From Hyaloscypha bicolor E (lineage: Eukaryota; Ascomycota; Leotiomycetes; Helotiales; Hyaloscyphaceae), in NCBI RefSeq assembly GCF_002865645.1, contig NW_020194685.1, positions 3,397,499 to 3,461,498 of the forward strand: a stretch of 64,000 nt of DNA. Reading direction: 5' to 3'. The translations under genes and the position numbers were made by a program. The notes under the pieces are model-generated. The model ran no database searches and had not been told where the DNA came from. It saw only the letters and a program-made list of their open reading frames with translations. Below are positions 49,501 through 60,740 of this stretch, piece by piece (position 1 is the stretch's first letter; each line of letters begins with the position of its first letter).

Positions 49501-49938
49501 CTGCCATTCTGCTGTATCTGCCATGCCGGGAAGTATCCTCGTATCCTCGATCTCGATCTCCTCATCCGCGTACATTGTGCCAATCTCCGGTGTGTTCTGT
49601 CCCGCGGACTCCTTCCCATTGATTGCCCGATGCTGCTTCTGGGGTCGTTCGGTCACGGAGCTTGGGTGCTGCTTTCGCTTCGCCCGCACCGTTCCATTTG
49701 TGCCATTCATGGTCGAGGTGTGGAGCTGGCTGGCAGAGGTCGTGCTGAGCCGGCGGAGCGTAGAGGGGCTCGTGAAGGCAGAGAGCGTCGAGGAGTGGTG
49801 TTGCAGCTCCAGAGACACAATATTCGAGGATGGAAACGCGACTGCAGAGGCAGAGCTCGCAGGGTTCGTAGATGCGACAGCCTGAGAGAAGCACGTCAAC
49901 GAGTGGTGTCTCAGTCGCGCATAGAAGGCTCTATTCAT
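46547..49938 (-). CDS. nma111: Nma111-type nuclear HtrA-like serine protease
   Basis: Three exons (49938-49379, 49331-46837, 46776-46547) encode 1,094 residues from the first ATG or 1,018 from the internal ATG at 49,710. The shorter form equals the usual family size and starts [14 protein letters not shown], a basic nuclear-signal-like segment. Numbered from it, the triad is His118 (TNRHVVG), Asp149 (DPVHDFGIL) and Ser232 ([10 protein letters not shown]). PDZ domains follow (for example [20 protein letters not shown]), then a degenerate second protease half and more PDZ-like sequence, the duplicated layout of yeast Nma111. The C-terminus matches [19 protein letters not shown]. Introns are 47 and 60 nt. 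The yeast protein is a nuclear pro-apoptotic and quality-control protease that cuts the IAP Bir1. Confidence 0.93.
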
Positions 49939-50761
49939 CCAGCATGGATGGACGGAGGCACCAGAAAGGGCGGGTCGAAGGAGCGTCGGAAGGAATGTGA
50001 GGCTATTCCGACAGCTGGCGAGGTGGCACGTCTAGGGTCAGGATGGTGCTGCTGCAGTCACCAGATGTCGTCGAAGCGTTGCGTTGCGTTGCGTTGCACG
50101 AGACGAGGGAGGGAATGCGCGAGGATTTGCTACTGCGTGCAATTGGCAGGGGGCAACGACGAGAAGGGGCACGGCACGGATCGCAGCGTGATCCCCAGTT
50201 CACATCAGGCTAAGCGAGCGCAATCAACGACGTTTTTTCAATTGCTTCATCTATCCATCGTCCACCATCAAGCATGGAAGTCATCGTGTATGTAAGTGAA
50301 CGACCCGAAGAACGCAGCGAATTCCTTATTGCATCCCATTTGAAAGAAGAAAAAAGAAACCCTCAGAAGACAGCCCATTCCATGTGTCGAAACAATCCAG
50401 ATATGCCGCCAAGGGACTTCCGTCAACGCCTCCCAATGATTGACCAACGCCAGCCCAACGCCATGCATGTAGGAAATCGAGAAATAGGGCAAAGAAAAGT
50501 AGAACCGATGACGTCTGCAAGTGTGTCAGTTGAAGAGCTTTAAGAGAGTGCCTGAGAGTGCGGAGACTTACAACCATGCCTCAAGCTTCAGACACCCCCA
50601 TCCCAACGCCATGCATGTATGAACCGAGGGAAATAGCGAAGGAAAGCTGAATGCCGACGTCCGCAAGTGTGTCAGTTGAAGAGCCTCAACAGAAAATCTG
50701 AGAGTGCCGAGGCTTACCGCAAGCGTAGACGCAGAAGTACTGAGAACTCACGGCGGCACGT
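49939..50761. repeat. Downstream region with 148-bp duplicated intron/exon-like unit
   Basis: Two direct copies with period 148 (for example CCAACGCCATGCATGTA ending at 50,471 and 50,619, and GCAAGTGTGTCAGTTGAAGAG at about 50,518 and 50,667) lie 3' of the small nuclear-type gene on the - strand. Read on that strand each copy resembles GTAAGYCTC...CTGACACACTTGC followed by an exon-like block, so they may be 3' UTR introns or extra exons. The remaining part (49.94-50.3 kb) is the promoter of Nma111; it has GCGTT pentamer repeats at about 50,074-50,095. Confidence 0.55.
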
Positions 50762-51318
50762 TTATTCATCGTCCGGGTCATCTGCAATCTCGGTGGTGGC
50801 CTCTGTGTCGTCATTGTCATCGGCAACAGAGAATGCTTCAGACTCCTCATCGGATTCCTCCACCACCTTGCGTTTCTTCGAGGCTGGCGACTTGTATGGC
50901 TTTCCTTTAGACGGAGTGGGGGCCTTCGGTGTCTTCACACGGGGAGCCGCAGCTGCAAGTAGCGGTTAGCACATTGTACCAGATGCAATTGGATAGAATT
51001 ACCCTTGGTAGCCTTGGACGGAGTGGCGGGATAAGAAGCGGACTGGGAAGCAGCTTGACCACCAGTAACGGAAGCTTTGGCGAACTCGGCAGCAGCAAGC
51101 TTCTTCATGTCTCTAATACAGTGCTTCTTGGCTGCGTGGGTACGGCCACCAATGTGAACACTATCAGCATTGATGGGTTTGCCAGAATGGCCGAGGTGGA
51201 TCATCTGGAGCATCAAGGAATTCTATGAACAATAAGTATTGCTCCGACGAATATAAGAATGAACGTTACTTACGTCCTCAGTAGCAGACCATTTGCCGGA
51301 GGAAGACACCATTTTCAT
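50762..51318 (-). CDS. Small basic/acidic nuclear-type protein of unknown function
   Basis: Three exons (51318-51274, 51222-51003, 50952-50762) give 151 residues; both introns (51 and 50 nt) have good GT-AG ends and keep the frame. The N-terminus SSSGKWSATEDNSLMLQMI looks like the first helix of a Myb/SANT-like fold, an inference from the W-S-x-x-E-D pattern only. The middle is Ala/Ser-rich. The end has a clear nuclear-localisation-type cluster (SPASKKRKVVEESDEESEAF) and an Asp/Glu-rich tail (DDNDDTEATTEIADDPDDE). The start may instead be the second ATG two codons on (51,312). Function is not recognised; a DNA- or histone-associated role is plausible. Confidence 0.75.
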
Positions 51319-53085
51319 GTAGTTGTCTGTAATCTATTTCGTCGGAAGTTGGGTGAAAGTTCAGCGGAAAACGAGCTATGTCAAAGTTAGCACATTGTTC
51401 TCAACTCGAAAGCGATCCGTTTTCCGCTGGTCTTCTGTCAAGAACATGAGCGGAAAGCTAGGAATCCACATCGCTTTCCGCCGATATTCTCAATCAAAGG
51501 GAAGGTTGAAACTGAGTCAAACCCCCCCTGACGTCGTCAGGAACATCGGCGCAAAGCAAGTTCGCTTTACGCTGATGTCTGTAGCTTTCCGCTGTTGTTC
51601 ATGATCAAAGGGAATATGGAAGGTGGAGGCAAGGGACGATTGCAACTTACAGAGGCGGTGGTGGTTGTTGAGGGAAGGAAGGGAAGGAAGGAAGGACTCG
51701 AGGGCTGCCTTTATGCCCAAGGGTCGGGCAAGGCTGGCAACTTTGGCAGCGAGCTAGCGGGGGACCCCCGCCAATCCGCTGGCCTTGTGGACAGATGATC
51801 CGAATAATTCGATTCACTCGCAGCGAGTGAATGGAATCATGTCTCCTTGCGAGTTCCAAGCTGTGGTCTTATCCGGAGGTGAGGGAAATGCAGACGAGAC
51901 TGTGCCTCTTGGTTCGAAAGCAACTCAAACATGGACAAGAGACTCATTCCTTTGAGTTTCAAAGCGTAGAAATTCGGATGAGGGAGTTATGAGCAAGTGG
52001 TTCTATTCTTGATTCTGTTTACAAGACTCTGCTTATCTTTACCTTTGGCAAAATAGTATCCCAAAATGCATTCTCAGCTTTCCCCTACTACTTGTTTTCC
52101 GCCCAAGAGGTATGTGTCTAAAAGAAGAATTAGACGAGAATGAAGGATATCTTCCTTTATTGCTATGCTTTGTATTACCAGCTATTTTGCCTTTGAGACC
52201 AGCGAAACCAGCCCAATATGTTATGCATTTGTCTCTTAGCCATTACTCTGAGTTGCTGCCCATACGACCAATACGAGTGAAGCGGACCAGGAGGTCACAG
52301 CCAGCAGTTGGAATTGCCACTACCTTAACAATAAAGGTTATCTCGTCCCACATATCTGCAGGAAGGAGTGCGCCGACTTGCAGTCAATTGTCCCTTATGC
52401 CTGTTTTCGGCTAGTAATGACGCATGCGATGCTGGACTAAACCGCGAAGGGCCCATGGGTATTTAGAAAAGTAGGCTTTCGTCGAATCTTTTCCCCTGTC
52501 ACTGCACGGCTGAATATGCCTCCACTACTGCGAATCGCGAATTCGTTAAGCTCTCCCTTCGCTACGCACGGACCCCGGAAGAGCTTCTACAGAGTCACCC
52601 CTGCGGCCGCGTCATGTGGTTCTCCCAGGACATTGGAAAATCAAAGTCTGCCCCGAGTCAAATGTTTTTTTTAATTAAATATGTCTGCATCTTGCAGCTG
52701 TGCTTTGATTTAAAGCTATTCTCCAGCATTATTGCTGCAATGTGAAATCGAAGCGATACAGCACAATGCTCTTGCCTCGACGCAATCGCATCACCCACTT
52801 TAAGGTAGAAAAGCTAGCTTAACCGACCCTCGAATATCCTCGAACACTACAATGCCTCTCGTGCGGGGTAAACAAGTCACAAGTTTGTGACTAGCCTTGA
52901 TGGCCTTGTTCTCGGAAAGATTGATAGTTCCGTAGCTGTCTTACCCCGCAGTGCTGCCGTTCTGGAATGCATTGACTACCTTGTTGAAGCGCGTCCGTCA
53001 TTTTTGATCTCAGCTTAAGCTATTGTCACGGGTAAATTCTTGATATCTGTTCTCCCTGTTCGTCAAGATCGGAGCAGCCTGGTGA
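51319..53085. promoter_or_regulatory. Upstream region with GCGGAAA-like cluster and palindrome; rest empty
   Basis: Between 51,340 and 51,600 the motif GCGGAAA/TTTCCGC (with near variants such as GCGCAAA and TTTACGC) occurs about seven times in both orientations, upstream of the small nuclear-type gene. At 51,812-51,832 ATTCACTCG and CGAGTGAAT are perfect 9-bp arms around CAG. Near 51,667-51,697 there is a GGAA-rich simple repeat. From about 51.9 to 53.08 kb nothing gene-like is seen except frames without domains. Confidence 0.4.
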
Positions 53086-54090
53086 GGCTAGGGCTGATGA
53101 AGATAGGGGAGCTGGGCGGCCTCGTCTCTGTTCTTGAATATCATTTGATCAAGTACGAGAGGTACTTCGTACCGTCCTGGCCGCACTTCTCTCTCATCAC
53201 CATATCCGTCATCCTCTTCTGTCAACAGCCTCTCCCCCAGAGCCCTACCCTTTTCATCCTCGCCATCAAGCCAAATCTCATGCCCACTCCCCTCATACAC
53301 ACAAAAAGCACTCGCACACCCCGCCAGACTCACACCCGCAACCACCTACCAAGCAGCACCAACCACACCCCCCTCTAAACCCGACCCAAACCACCACCCA
53401 GCCATTACCGGTCCCGCAGTCCTGAATGCTGCAGACACACTCTGGCCAAGCCCCATGTACAGTCCCCAGCACACTCGGATACGGGCTATAGTTATTCAAC
53501 AATGTAATGCTCGCGGGAAGTGTGAATGTTCGCGCTGTAACCCGAAGCAGAAGAACGAGCGTGATCCCACTCCAGATCAGGGGTCCTGACGATGCTACTT
53601 CCGCTGTTGCGCTGGTGGGAGGGAGGAGCGAGAGGTATGGAACCAAAAAATACGCCAGGGGGAATAGGAGGAGGAAAGTGCGGAAGGAAAGGAGGATTCC
53701 GAGACGGCCATGTATGGTGGGATAGAGGAAGAGTTAGAGAGCCATGCCAAGGAGGCCAAGGATTAAGCTTGCGAGTCTGATGGTTGGCTCGGGCACACCA
53801 ACACCGCCCGCGAAGGAAGGGGGAACGGGTTTGAGTTGATAAGTCTGATGAGGAGCGAGGGGTCCAAAGGAAGAGAGTCCAGAGGTTGGTGAAGGCTCTG
53901 AGTGTTTGTTAGCACGAGTTTGATTTCGGATCGGAAGAGAAAATGAGCATACCCAAGCGGAAAGTCAAAGAACGCAGCTGTGATAAGGGCGAAGGCAACA
54001 TTGCGCGTCCAGATTTGACTGAAAGGCAATTTTTTCCGTGGTAAGAGTTCTTCCCGAGATGCCTGGAACGAAACATGCCAGACATTAAGA
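53086..54090 (-). pseudogene. Truncated MFS transporter relic
   Basis: On the - strand collinear helices of an MFS protein are readable: NVAFALITAAFFDFPLG, an intron-like GTATGC...CAG, FTNLW, FAGGVGVPEPTIRLASLILG, IHGRLGILLSFRTFLLLFPL, LVLLLRVTARTFTLPASITL, LNNYSPYPSVLGTVHG, GQSVSAAFRTAGPVMAGWWF and VVAGVSLAGCASAF. A stop replaces a residue after GLLGMAL, one extra base shifts the frame in TVHG/LGQS, and TAG replaces an expected Trp codon in GAAW-VVAG. The first six helices are missing upstream. It is a dead fragment covering roughly the C-terminal half. Confidence 0.75.
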
Positions 54091-54549
54091 TAACGACGTC
54101 GTTGAGACCCCGATCTTCGCAACGACCAGGCTTCTCCCCACAGTGGGGCTCGCAACCTGGCCAGTTATAGACTGGTCCATAAACTGCCGCCCGGTCAGAG
54201 AACGACGAGATGGGAAATCATGTTACCGTTTTCAAGACAAGCTTTTCGAAGCTCATTATGACGAACTACTCCTAGGATGACGCACTCGCAGAGATAATGG
54301 CTCTGAACAGGGAGAATATTTGCCAGAAGCGCAAAGATATTGAATCGAGTATAATCATTAAGAGAAGTGATCTCTTGTTCTGCCTTTATGTATTCTGAGC
54401 GCGCCGTACCCAACCTACCCAAGTCTTTCAGGAGACAATCTCAAATGACAAATGGAAATTCCCACCCATAATATCCTACCCCATATCCATTTTACACTCA
54501 GTGACCACCCACCAAGCTGGTTGTCAATCAACTTTCGAAGCGGAGCCGA
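54091..54549. other. Intergenic
   Basis: A short frame at 54.2-54.4 kb (- strand) shows no recognisable feature. No gene is supported. Confidence 0.5.
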
Positions 54550-55680
54550 TTATAGGTCCTTGCTTCCATCACCTGGAAGGACGCTAGCCCAGTCCTTTCC
54601 AGCAATTAAGAACATCTCGGCGGTTAAGCAGATGGTGAAGAAGAAAGTAACAAGCATGGTGAGGGCGTAGACCTTGGCATACGCCTTGATAAGTCTGATA
54701 CGGGAGCTCCAGTCAAAAGTCTTCCACGCATCAAGCATGCTTACAACGCCGTTGCCGCCAACAATCTCGGGAATGACCTTTCCGCCAAAGCTGCGGTCGA
54801 AGGGAACGATAGTCTCATCGGTATCTGGGAGGAGGGAAGCTTGAACTCGAGTCAAGGTGACGTTGGCAGGCAAGACAAGCAAGAAGCCAAGCACAACACT
54901 GAGGACGAAGATGCTGAATCCTTTCAAAGACAACATGGCCTGATCGTGAGGGCTGAGTTGTGCGATCGTCTTGGCGTCCTGAGTGAAGCCAGCCAATTCA
55001 AAGAGTCTCAGCGGTACAAGGATAGTGATCTGCTCCGCAACAGCAAGAACAGCAGTTGGGACAGCCACCTTCCGCCATACTCTTGGCGAAGGAATGCGAC
55101 GGTACCAGCTCTTGGGGTTGGGCTCGGAAATGACGATTTGTGTCCAGGCCAGAGGAAGTTGTGCGCAGATGACGGCTGCAATAACTCCGGCTACTCCGTA
55201 TGGGACAAAAGGAATGAATACAAGCATCCTTGCGATCCATCGTACAAGGATTGCATTCACGATGAACACAGCGAAACCTCGGAAGCGTCCACGGAAGCCC
55301 CCAACAGCCTGGAGGTGCTTCACCGTTCGGCGGAAGCTGGAGGTTATGTATGCTGGTCTGGCCGGCTGTTCCGGGTCTTTGTTAATTGTGGAGTCGGGAT
55401 CTTCGATTGCGAGGGGCTCGAAGGTAATGGCCTCTTGAGGGGATTCGATCATAAGGAGGGTGGTGAGGACGCGACCGAAGGTGTAGGAGATCTGCAGCAG
55501 GTTAGCCAAAGTTCAGTCTTAGGAATCGAGTAGACGTGCGGTGAACCAAATACCAAGGGAGATGAGGAAAGTTGTGCCCACGAGCAGGGCGCCCCAGGCT
55601 GGCATCTTGGTGGGTTCGCCATCTTCGTTGCCGATGGTGGCCACGAAGCTACGGCGAAGGAGATGTGTTGCGGTTTCCAT
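54550..55680 (-). CDS. Multi-spanning membrane protein of unknown function, GC-AG intron
   Basis: Two exons (55680-55540 and 55491-54550) give 360 residues. Exon 1 starts METATHLLRRSFVATIGNED and has a helix (WGALLVGTTFLISLGIWF); exon 2 continues ISYTFGRVLTTLLMIESPQE. Further likely helices are FAVFIVNAILVRWIARMLVF, VPYGVAGVIAAVICAQLPLA, VAVPTAVLAVAEQITILVPL, FSIFVLSVVLGFLLVLPANV and YALTMLVTFFFTICLTAEMF. The only in-phase 5' splice site is GCACGT (55,539), giving a 48-nt GC-AG intron with branch GGCTAAC; GT alternatives break the frame. Substrate and function are not recognised; the conserved VWTxVMISEP-like segment appears as AWTQIVISEP, which resembles uncharacterised fungal membrane proteins. 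Confidence 0.75.
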
Positions 55681-57719
55681 CTTGCTAGATTCGATGCCGC
55701 TGATAAGAAACGACTGAGGATTGCAGACTGTTGATATTTGGCGATGATCGTTAATCGTGAAGCAAGATGGAGGATGTTGAAAGATCGAGGGGAGGGCAGG
55801 GAGAAGTAAGACACGAGGGGCCAAGATGCGGTTGGCGTTTGAGGCGCAGTCGTCGCGAGCCTGCGCCGGGGATTCACGGTCCGTGATTGGCTGGTTAATC
55901 TGCTTGGAGTATACAAAAAGAGAATGGCTGCCTGGCTAGACCCACCTCACTGCTCTATTTTCGTAAAGGGCGGGAAAAAACAACACGAAACGATCGTTAA
56001 CATCATATTTCATGCTGTCTCTTCCTACTATGTGTTGACTCAACATTGTGCGCTTCTAAACCGTGTTTCTTGCAGGGACCTCGGACTAAGTAGATCTAGT
56101 TCTTCCAGCTGTGTTTTATAGGCGGCTCTCAAATCAAGGCCACGAAGTTATGACGTCCCAAAAGCTTGCTGCATTACAGTCTTGACCTTTTGAAGATATG
56201 TTACTGCCTTACAATGATGTTTGATTAAAATTGCTCACCACATCTCCATAATACTACGATTATCACGTAAAGGGCAGGATAACTGAGCTGGGGTAACCCT
56301 TACCACAATGCACGAAATGCCTCCCTTGGCTCAAACTCATGGACATACGGGCCTCGGTCCTGAAAAGTTCCTGAAATCATCAATACTGGGGAATCGACCT
56401 CCGATCTGAATTCCGCAAGATTTAGCAAGTGTTAATCAATGGAAGGGGAGTCAAAGAAGGGATATACTCCGACACTGATTGCCCAGCTCCAAAATCAAAG
56501 CCATAGCCCAAACGCCAATCTCCGATCTACAGCGTTAGTTGAACCCTGCTATTTTGGAGGAAAAATTACTGGTATTGTGTACTCCATTATAGAGACTTTG
56601 GGACATGAACGAGGACGGGGGGATATGTATTGTTGGCCGAGCGGATTTACACCAGTAGAGAGATTTTGCAACCCTACTGCGAGGCTGGAGGAAGCAGGAT
56701 GACAGCCTGGCAGCGCCGTTTAATAATTGATCCGTGCTTGCACTGTTTCGAGCTGACGGTGGACGATGTGATGCCTGGTGGCTGAAACGAAGATCTACGA
56801 CTCATGAGAGTAATGTTGGTACTTGATGAGTCGACCAAAGGCATTGGTGAGTCGACCAAAGGACTGCGTCAATGGCTGCCCCACGTTTGCTGTGGCCCAG
56901 CCCCCACGGCCACAGTGGGAGCCCACCCTTGAAGCCACAGACAGGAATCCCCAACTTCATCTACCTCTATTGTATGGAACAGAGCCTACTGGCACTAATC
57001 TAATATAAAGATTAATTGATTTACATGTTTGAACTAGCCTACCTGAGAGAACAGTAGTGAAATCCAGATATGGGGAAGCTATTGGTCACGTGACCTGGGT
57101 TTACCCGTGATTCCCGTCTGTCAACGGTGAAGCCGCGCGAAGAAAGTTATAGCTTATTGGTCTTTTGTTCAAGTGCTGTCAGCTGCTAATTCTGTAACAT
57201 AAAAGAAAGGCTAAGAAATGAGAACCTGGAAGGGGACACTGTCACATCACCTGCGAGGAGTTGAAAAGGATAATCACTAGTTGAGAGAATGCCTCGGCAA
57301 GCTTGGAGGCAACGTGTTTCAAGGGTTGTTGTAGATTCTACTTACCTGATCGCACCTGGTGTGCGAGCGCGTGTTTGATCGATCGAGAATAGCTTCAGAT
57401 GCAACCATTGGCTTCCCACCCCCTCATCCCACCATCTTCTCAGCAGCCTCCCGAAAGCCCCTGGACTAGCGTCGAGGCAATACGAGACAAAATGCTTTCC
57501 CCTCCCATTTGAATCTTTCCTCGTCTTCCACTACATATTCTCGCCCGTGTACCAGTCGCAAATCGCATCGTTCCCATGATTCATCCACACACTTTCGTTT
57601 AGACCCTCGTATTGAGGACGATTTGATTTTCTTTTCCTTCATTTCTATTTCCGCGTTCCCCTCCACTTCCCCGCCACATCTCTTCGTGTTCGATTCCCTT
57701 GGATCAAGATACCTCAGAC
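55681..57719. other. Long divergent intergenic region
   Basis: No supported gene over about 2 kb. A TGAGTCGACCAAAGG unit is repeated twice in tandem near 56,825-56,865. The last 200 bases are C/T-rich and are probably the promoter and 5' UTR of the GPI-protein gene. Confidence 0.5.
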
Positions 57720-58661
57720 ATGCGACTCAATGTCCTCCTTCTCGCAATACTCGCGACTCTAGTAACAGCAGATTCAGTGTCGTCTTCGAATGCCAATGGC
57801 GACTGTAACACTGGCTTTGTCGTCTGCGCGCCTGCAGGCGCCACATCCGCAACGACCCCGCAGATTGGCGATGCAGCGTTCGCGAACCTCTTCACCGACA
57901 TTGTGCAATCCTCCCTGCCAGCCTTCAAACGCTCACTATCTGACCGAGCCGTGGCATCCTTGTGCTGCAACGCGCTACTATCCTGCCTCACAATAACCGC
58001 ACTTGGGCTGCCCATGTGTTACGACAAATTTACGACGAACTTCTTCCTCCCCGACGGCAGTCACGGCACCATAGTAGGCGGCTCCTACACTTCATCTTCC
58101 GGTGACCACGCCAATCTCGAAACTGGTGATTACACGCTCGCCAGTGGCCAGACAGGGAATATCTATTCGAAGGACCCAGCAGCAAAACCGAATACAGCAA
58201 CACTCCCAATGCCAACCCAGTTCACAGCCTCTGGAGTGGGCTCCGCGGTCCCGATCTCCAACCTAGGCAGCCAGGTTACTCACACGTATACGACTACGAT
58301 CCCAGAAAGTGTCGTTCCAGCGGTGACCATATCTCCGAGCACGGTCTCTGGCGTTGTGTCGCAGGAGACGATATTGTTGCCAAACACTATTTTGACGCTT
58401 GTCTCGGGGTCGTATGTCAGCAATACGGGGGCTGTGACTTCGCTGTCTACTTTGACAGAGCCCGCCTCGATCATTCCGGGGACGACATTACCGGCCAGCA
58501 CAGTGAGTGCAATCGTGACGGTGGTTACTACCACACAGGTGGGTGCTATTCAGAGCTCCACGACACCGAGCGCTACTACGAAGAAGGGCGGTGCTGGAAG
58601 AAATAAGAGATCGGGAATGGGATTGATTGTTGTTCTGTTGGCCGGTCTTGTTATGCTTTGA
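57720..58661 (+). CDS. GPI-anchored Ser/Thr-rich surface protein
   Basis: A single exon encodes 313 residues from the ATG at 57,720. Residues 1-18 (MRLNVLLLAILATLVTAD) form a signal peptide. The mature N-terminal half has clustered cysteines (CNTGFVVC, LCCNALLSC, MCYDKF). The C-terminal half is rich in Ser, Thr, Val and Pro (TTTIPESVVPAVTISPSTVS), typical of O-glycosylated wall stalks. It ends with a short basic stretch and a hydrophobic tail (GMGLIVVLLAGLVML), the pattern for GPI attachment, with the omega site probably at GGAG. No catalytic domain is recognised; a cell-wall structural role is likely. Confidence 0.85.
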   Translation: MRLNVLLLAILATLVTADSVSSSNANGDCNTGFVVCAPAGATSATTPQIGDAAFANLFTDIVQSSLPAFKRSLSDRAVASLCCNALLSCLTITALGLPMCYDKFTTNFFLPDGSHGTIVGGSYTSSSGDHANLETGDYTLASGQTGNIYSKDPAAKPNTATLPMPTQFTASGVGSAVPISNLGSQVTHTYTTTIPESVVPAVTISPSTVSGVVSQETILLPNTILTLVSGSYVSNTGAVTSLSTLTEPASIIPGTTLPASTVSAIVTVVTTTQVGAIQSSTTPSATTKKGGAGRNKRSGMGLIVVLLAGLVML

Positions 58662-60087
58662 CGTTGTTGCGCTGAATCATGTATTGGCGAGAATCTCCTA
58701 ATGACGCGGCCACACTTCCTGCATGTGCGAGAAAGACGGTTAATGAGCGATACATCATTATAAGCATAATGCTTCCAGCTACAATCGTGTCTCCACAGTT
58801 CACTTTTTTTTCCAGAGAGGGAATGGCAAGTGACGAGGACGCTGGAGCGCCTGAAGTCATGCGCCTGTACGCGCCTGGCAACCTCCCATTGGGCCTCAAG
58901 CGAGCGCTTTAGGGGCTGAGCAAGCCACTCAAGGCAAGTGTTCGGAATCCCTTCAGCCCAACAGCCACCAACATTGGAACCCTCTATTCCCTTGCAGGCC
59001 CAACAACAAACCCTGCAAAACCTTCAAATTCGCGACAAAAGGAAGGTCGTTCAATTTTCTCAAGGAACAACCCATCAATCCGACAAAGATGTGTCTCCCA
59101 ATGTGACAGTCACCACTCTCCTCAGCCTCTCCCTCAGCCTCTTCGCCCTCGCAATCCCATCCTCAAACGAACCCGAAGACAGAGACCAACACCCCAAGCG
59201 CGGAGAGGTAGAATACAGGGCCGTATGCCCCAGGAAATGGGGTGGAACCCAAAGAAGGAAAGGTGTTACCTTAGTGGGCCGAGGTTCGCATATGATGTCG
59301 AGGCCTATGATTGTGAGGCTGCTAAGTAAGCGGGAGATGTTGCAAGCGGAGTAGAGAGCGGGGAGATTTGAGCGTGATTGGGGAAATAGCAGGGTGGAAT
59401 GATGCGGGTCCGGGCGAGTTAAAGGGACAAGGGACGCGTTGGCTGGAGTTTCGGGCTTTTTATTTGAGAGCAACACTTGCAATTTTTTTTGGGGATCTTG
59501 GTTGTGGCGGGAGTATGCGCAGTCAAGTGGGTGAGTTTTCAAGTTGAGTCCGCTGGGGGCGGCTTCGAGGATTGAGCCATTGTTACACACATGCTGCATA
59601 CGTCCCCTGACTGTTAAGGTTCGTCGCCATAATTCACTGCAGAGTTCCAATAACTCGTTACCGTTTAAGTATGGCACCTGCAAAACCGGTGGGTCTCGCA
59701 CCTCCAATTCTTGCAGTCATTTCATTGGTGCATCAACTTACCCACCATGATGTGTCTGCCAGAAGTGATGGGGATACGAGAGGATCGAAAGCCACACAAT
59801 CCCTGCGGAAATCAATGCACGGCGTGCATCAGCAGAATCCCCAAAAACAGGATACTAGATTTCGACCCTGAGTCTCGACCATGATCCCTGAATTGCGACG
59901 TCATTAATAAATCCAGCAATGACAGCTCCAAACACCGCCACATGTTGGCAATTCAACCCCACCTCCTCTATGATACCGTCCCATCTCCTATCTCTATTCG
60001 GGATCAAGTTTCCAACTCACCTAACCCTCAAAGTACTTCTTCTAGACTTACCAAAACCTCCATTCCACCGCAACCGAAACCTCGCAA
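58662..60087. other. Intergenic, no confident gene
   Basis: Frames of 138 (+) and 210 (-) codons overlap around 58.9-59.7 kb. Neither begins at an ATG with family support or shows a domain, and they read through one another's complement, so neither is called. The last 150 bases form the 5' UTR of the next gene. Confidence 0.45.
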
Positions 60088-60740
60088 ATGGACTCACTCA
60101 AGAACACAACCGGAATGGGCAAAGCCGAGCCTACGGAACAACAAACCAAAGACGAATATAACAACCTCTCCGCCGAACAAAAGAAAAAGCAAACATACAG
60201 CGAGTGGGTGAAGGAGAACTACAACTACCAGTACGAGAGATGGATGCCCTGGATCGAGGACCAGTATCTCAAGTGGTTTGGGAAGGGAGATAATAAGGCT
60301 TCTTATGCTACGAAAGGTACTTCCGTGTCCTTCCTTCGCCTGCCCCCGTTTCCTCCACATTTTCTGTTTCGACTTGGCTAACGCGGGCAAAAACAGAGCA
60401 ACTCAATAAGACGAAAATCACGGGCATCAAACAAGTCGACCAAATCCAAGACGACGTTAACAACCTCGTCGGCAATCAACTTGGCTCCAACGGGCTCCTA
60501 GCCCCGGTCGGCAACATGGTGTCTAAGGAAGGTGTTAATCGTGCCGAGAGAGGAGGCAAAGATGACAAGGGGACGTATGGAGGACCAGTTGCCGGGTATA
60601 GTGACCCCGTTCTGGAGAAGGGGCAGGCTGCCGGACAAGGCGTGGCTGGTGGTGCGCAGAAAGTTGGCAGCGGAGTTCTAGATGGAGCTAAGGGTGCGGG
60701 TGGATATCTTGGTAGGTTGGCTGGTGGGGGGAAGAAGTAA
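60088..60740 (+). CDS. Small conserved hydrophilic fungal protein
   Basis: Two exons (60088-60316 and 60397-60740; 80-nt intron GTACTT...CAG with CTAAC branch) give 190 residues. The first half is aromatic and charged (YSEWVKENYNYQYERWMPWI, QYLKWFGKGDNKASYATK). The second half is glycine-rich (GGPVAGYSDPVLEKGQ, GQGVAGGAQKVGSG, GAGGYLGRLAGGGKK) and contains KEGVNRAERGGKDDKGTY. There is no signal peptide or membrane helix. The pattern resembles abundant stress-related hydrophilic proteins of filamentous fungi, but no function can be assigned. Confidence 0.8.

Noticed and set aside
52876..52891. Palindrome GTCACAAGTTTGTGAC
   Set aside because: Short and not near a supported gene; likely chance.
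54841..55533. 230-codon frame antisense to the membrane protein
   Set aside because: No start or domain support; the - strand shows clear helices and a joined exon.
59075..59707. 210-codon frame on the - strand
   Set aside because: No ATG start with support, no domain, and an overlapping + strand frame of equal plausibility; left unassigned.
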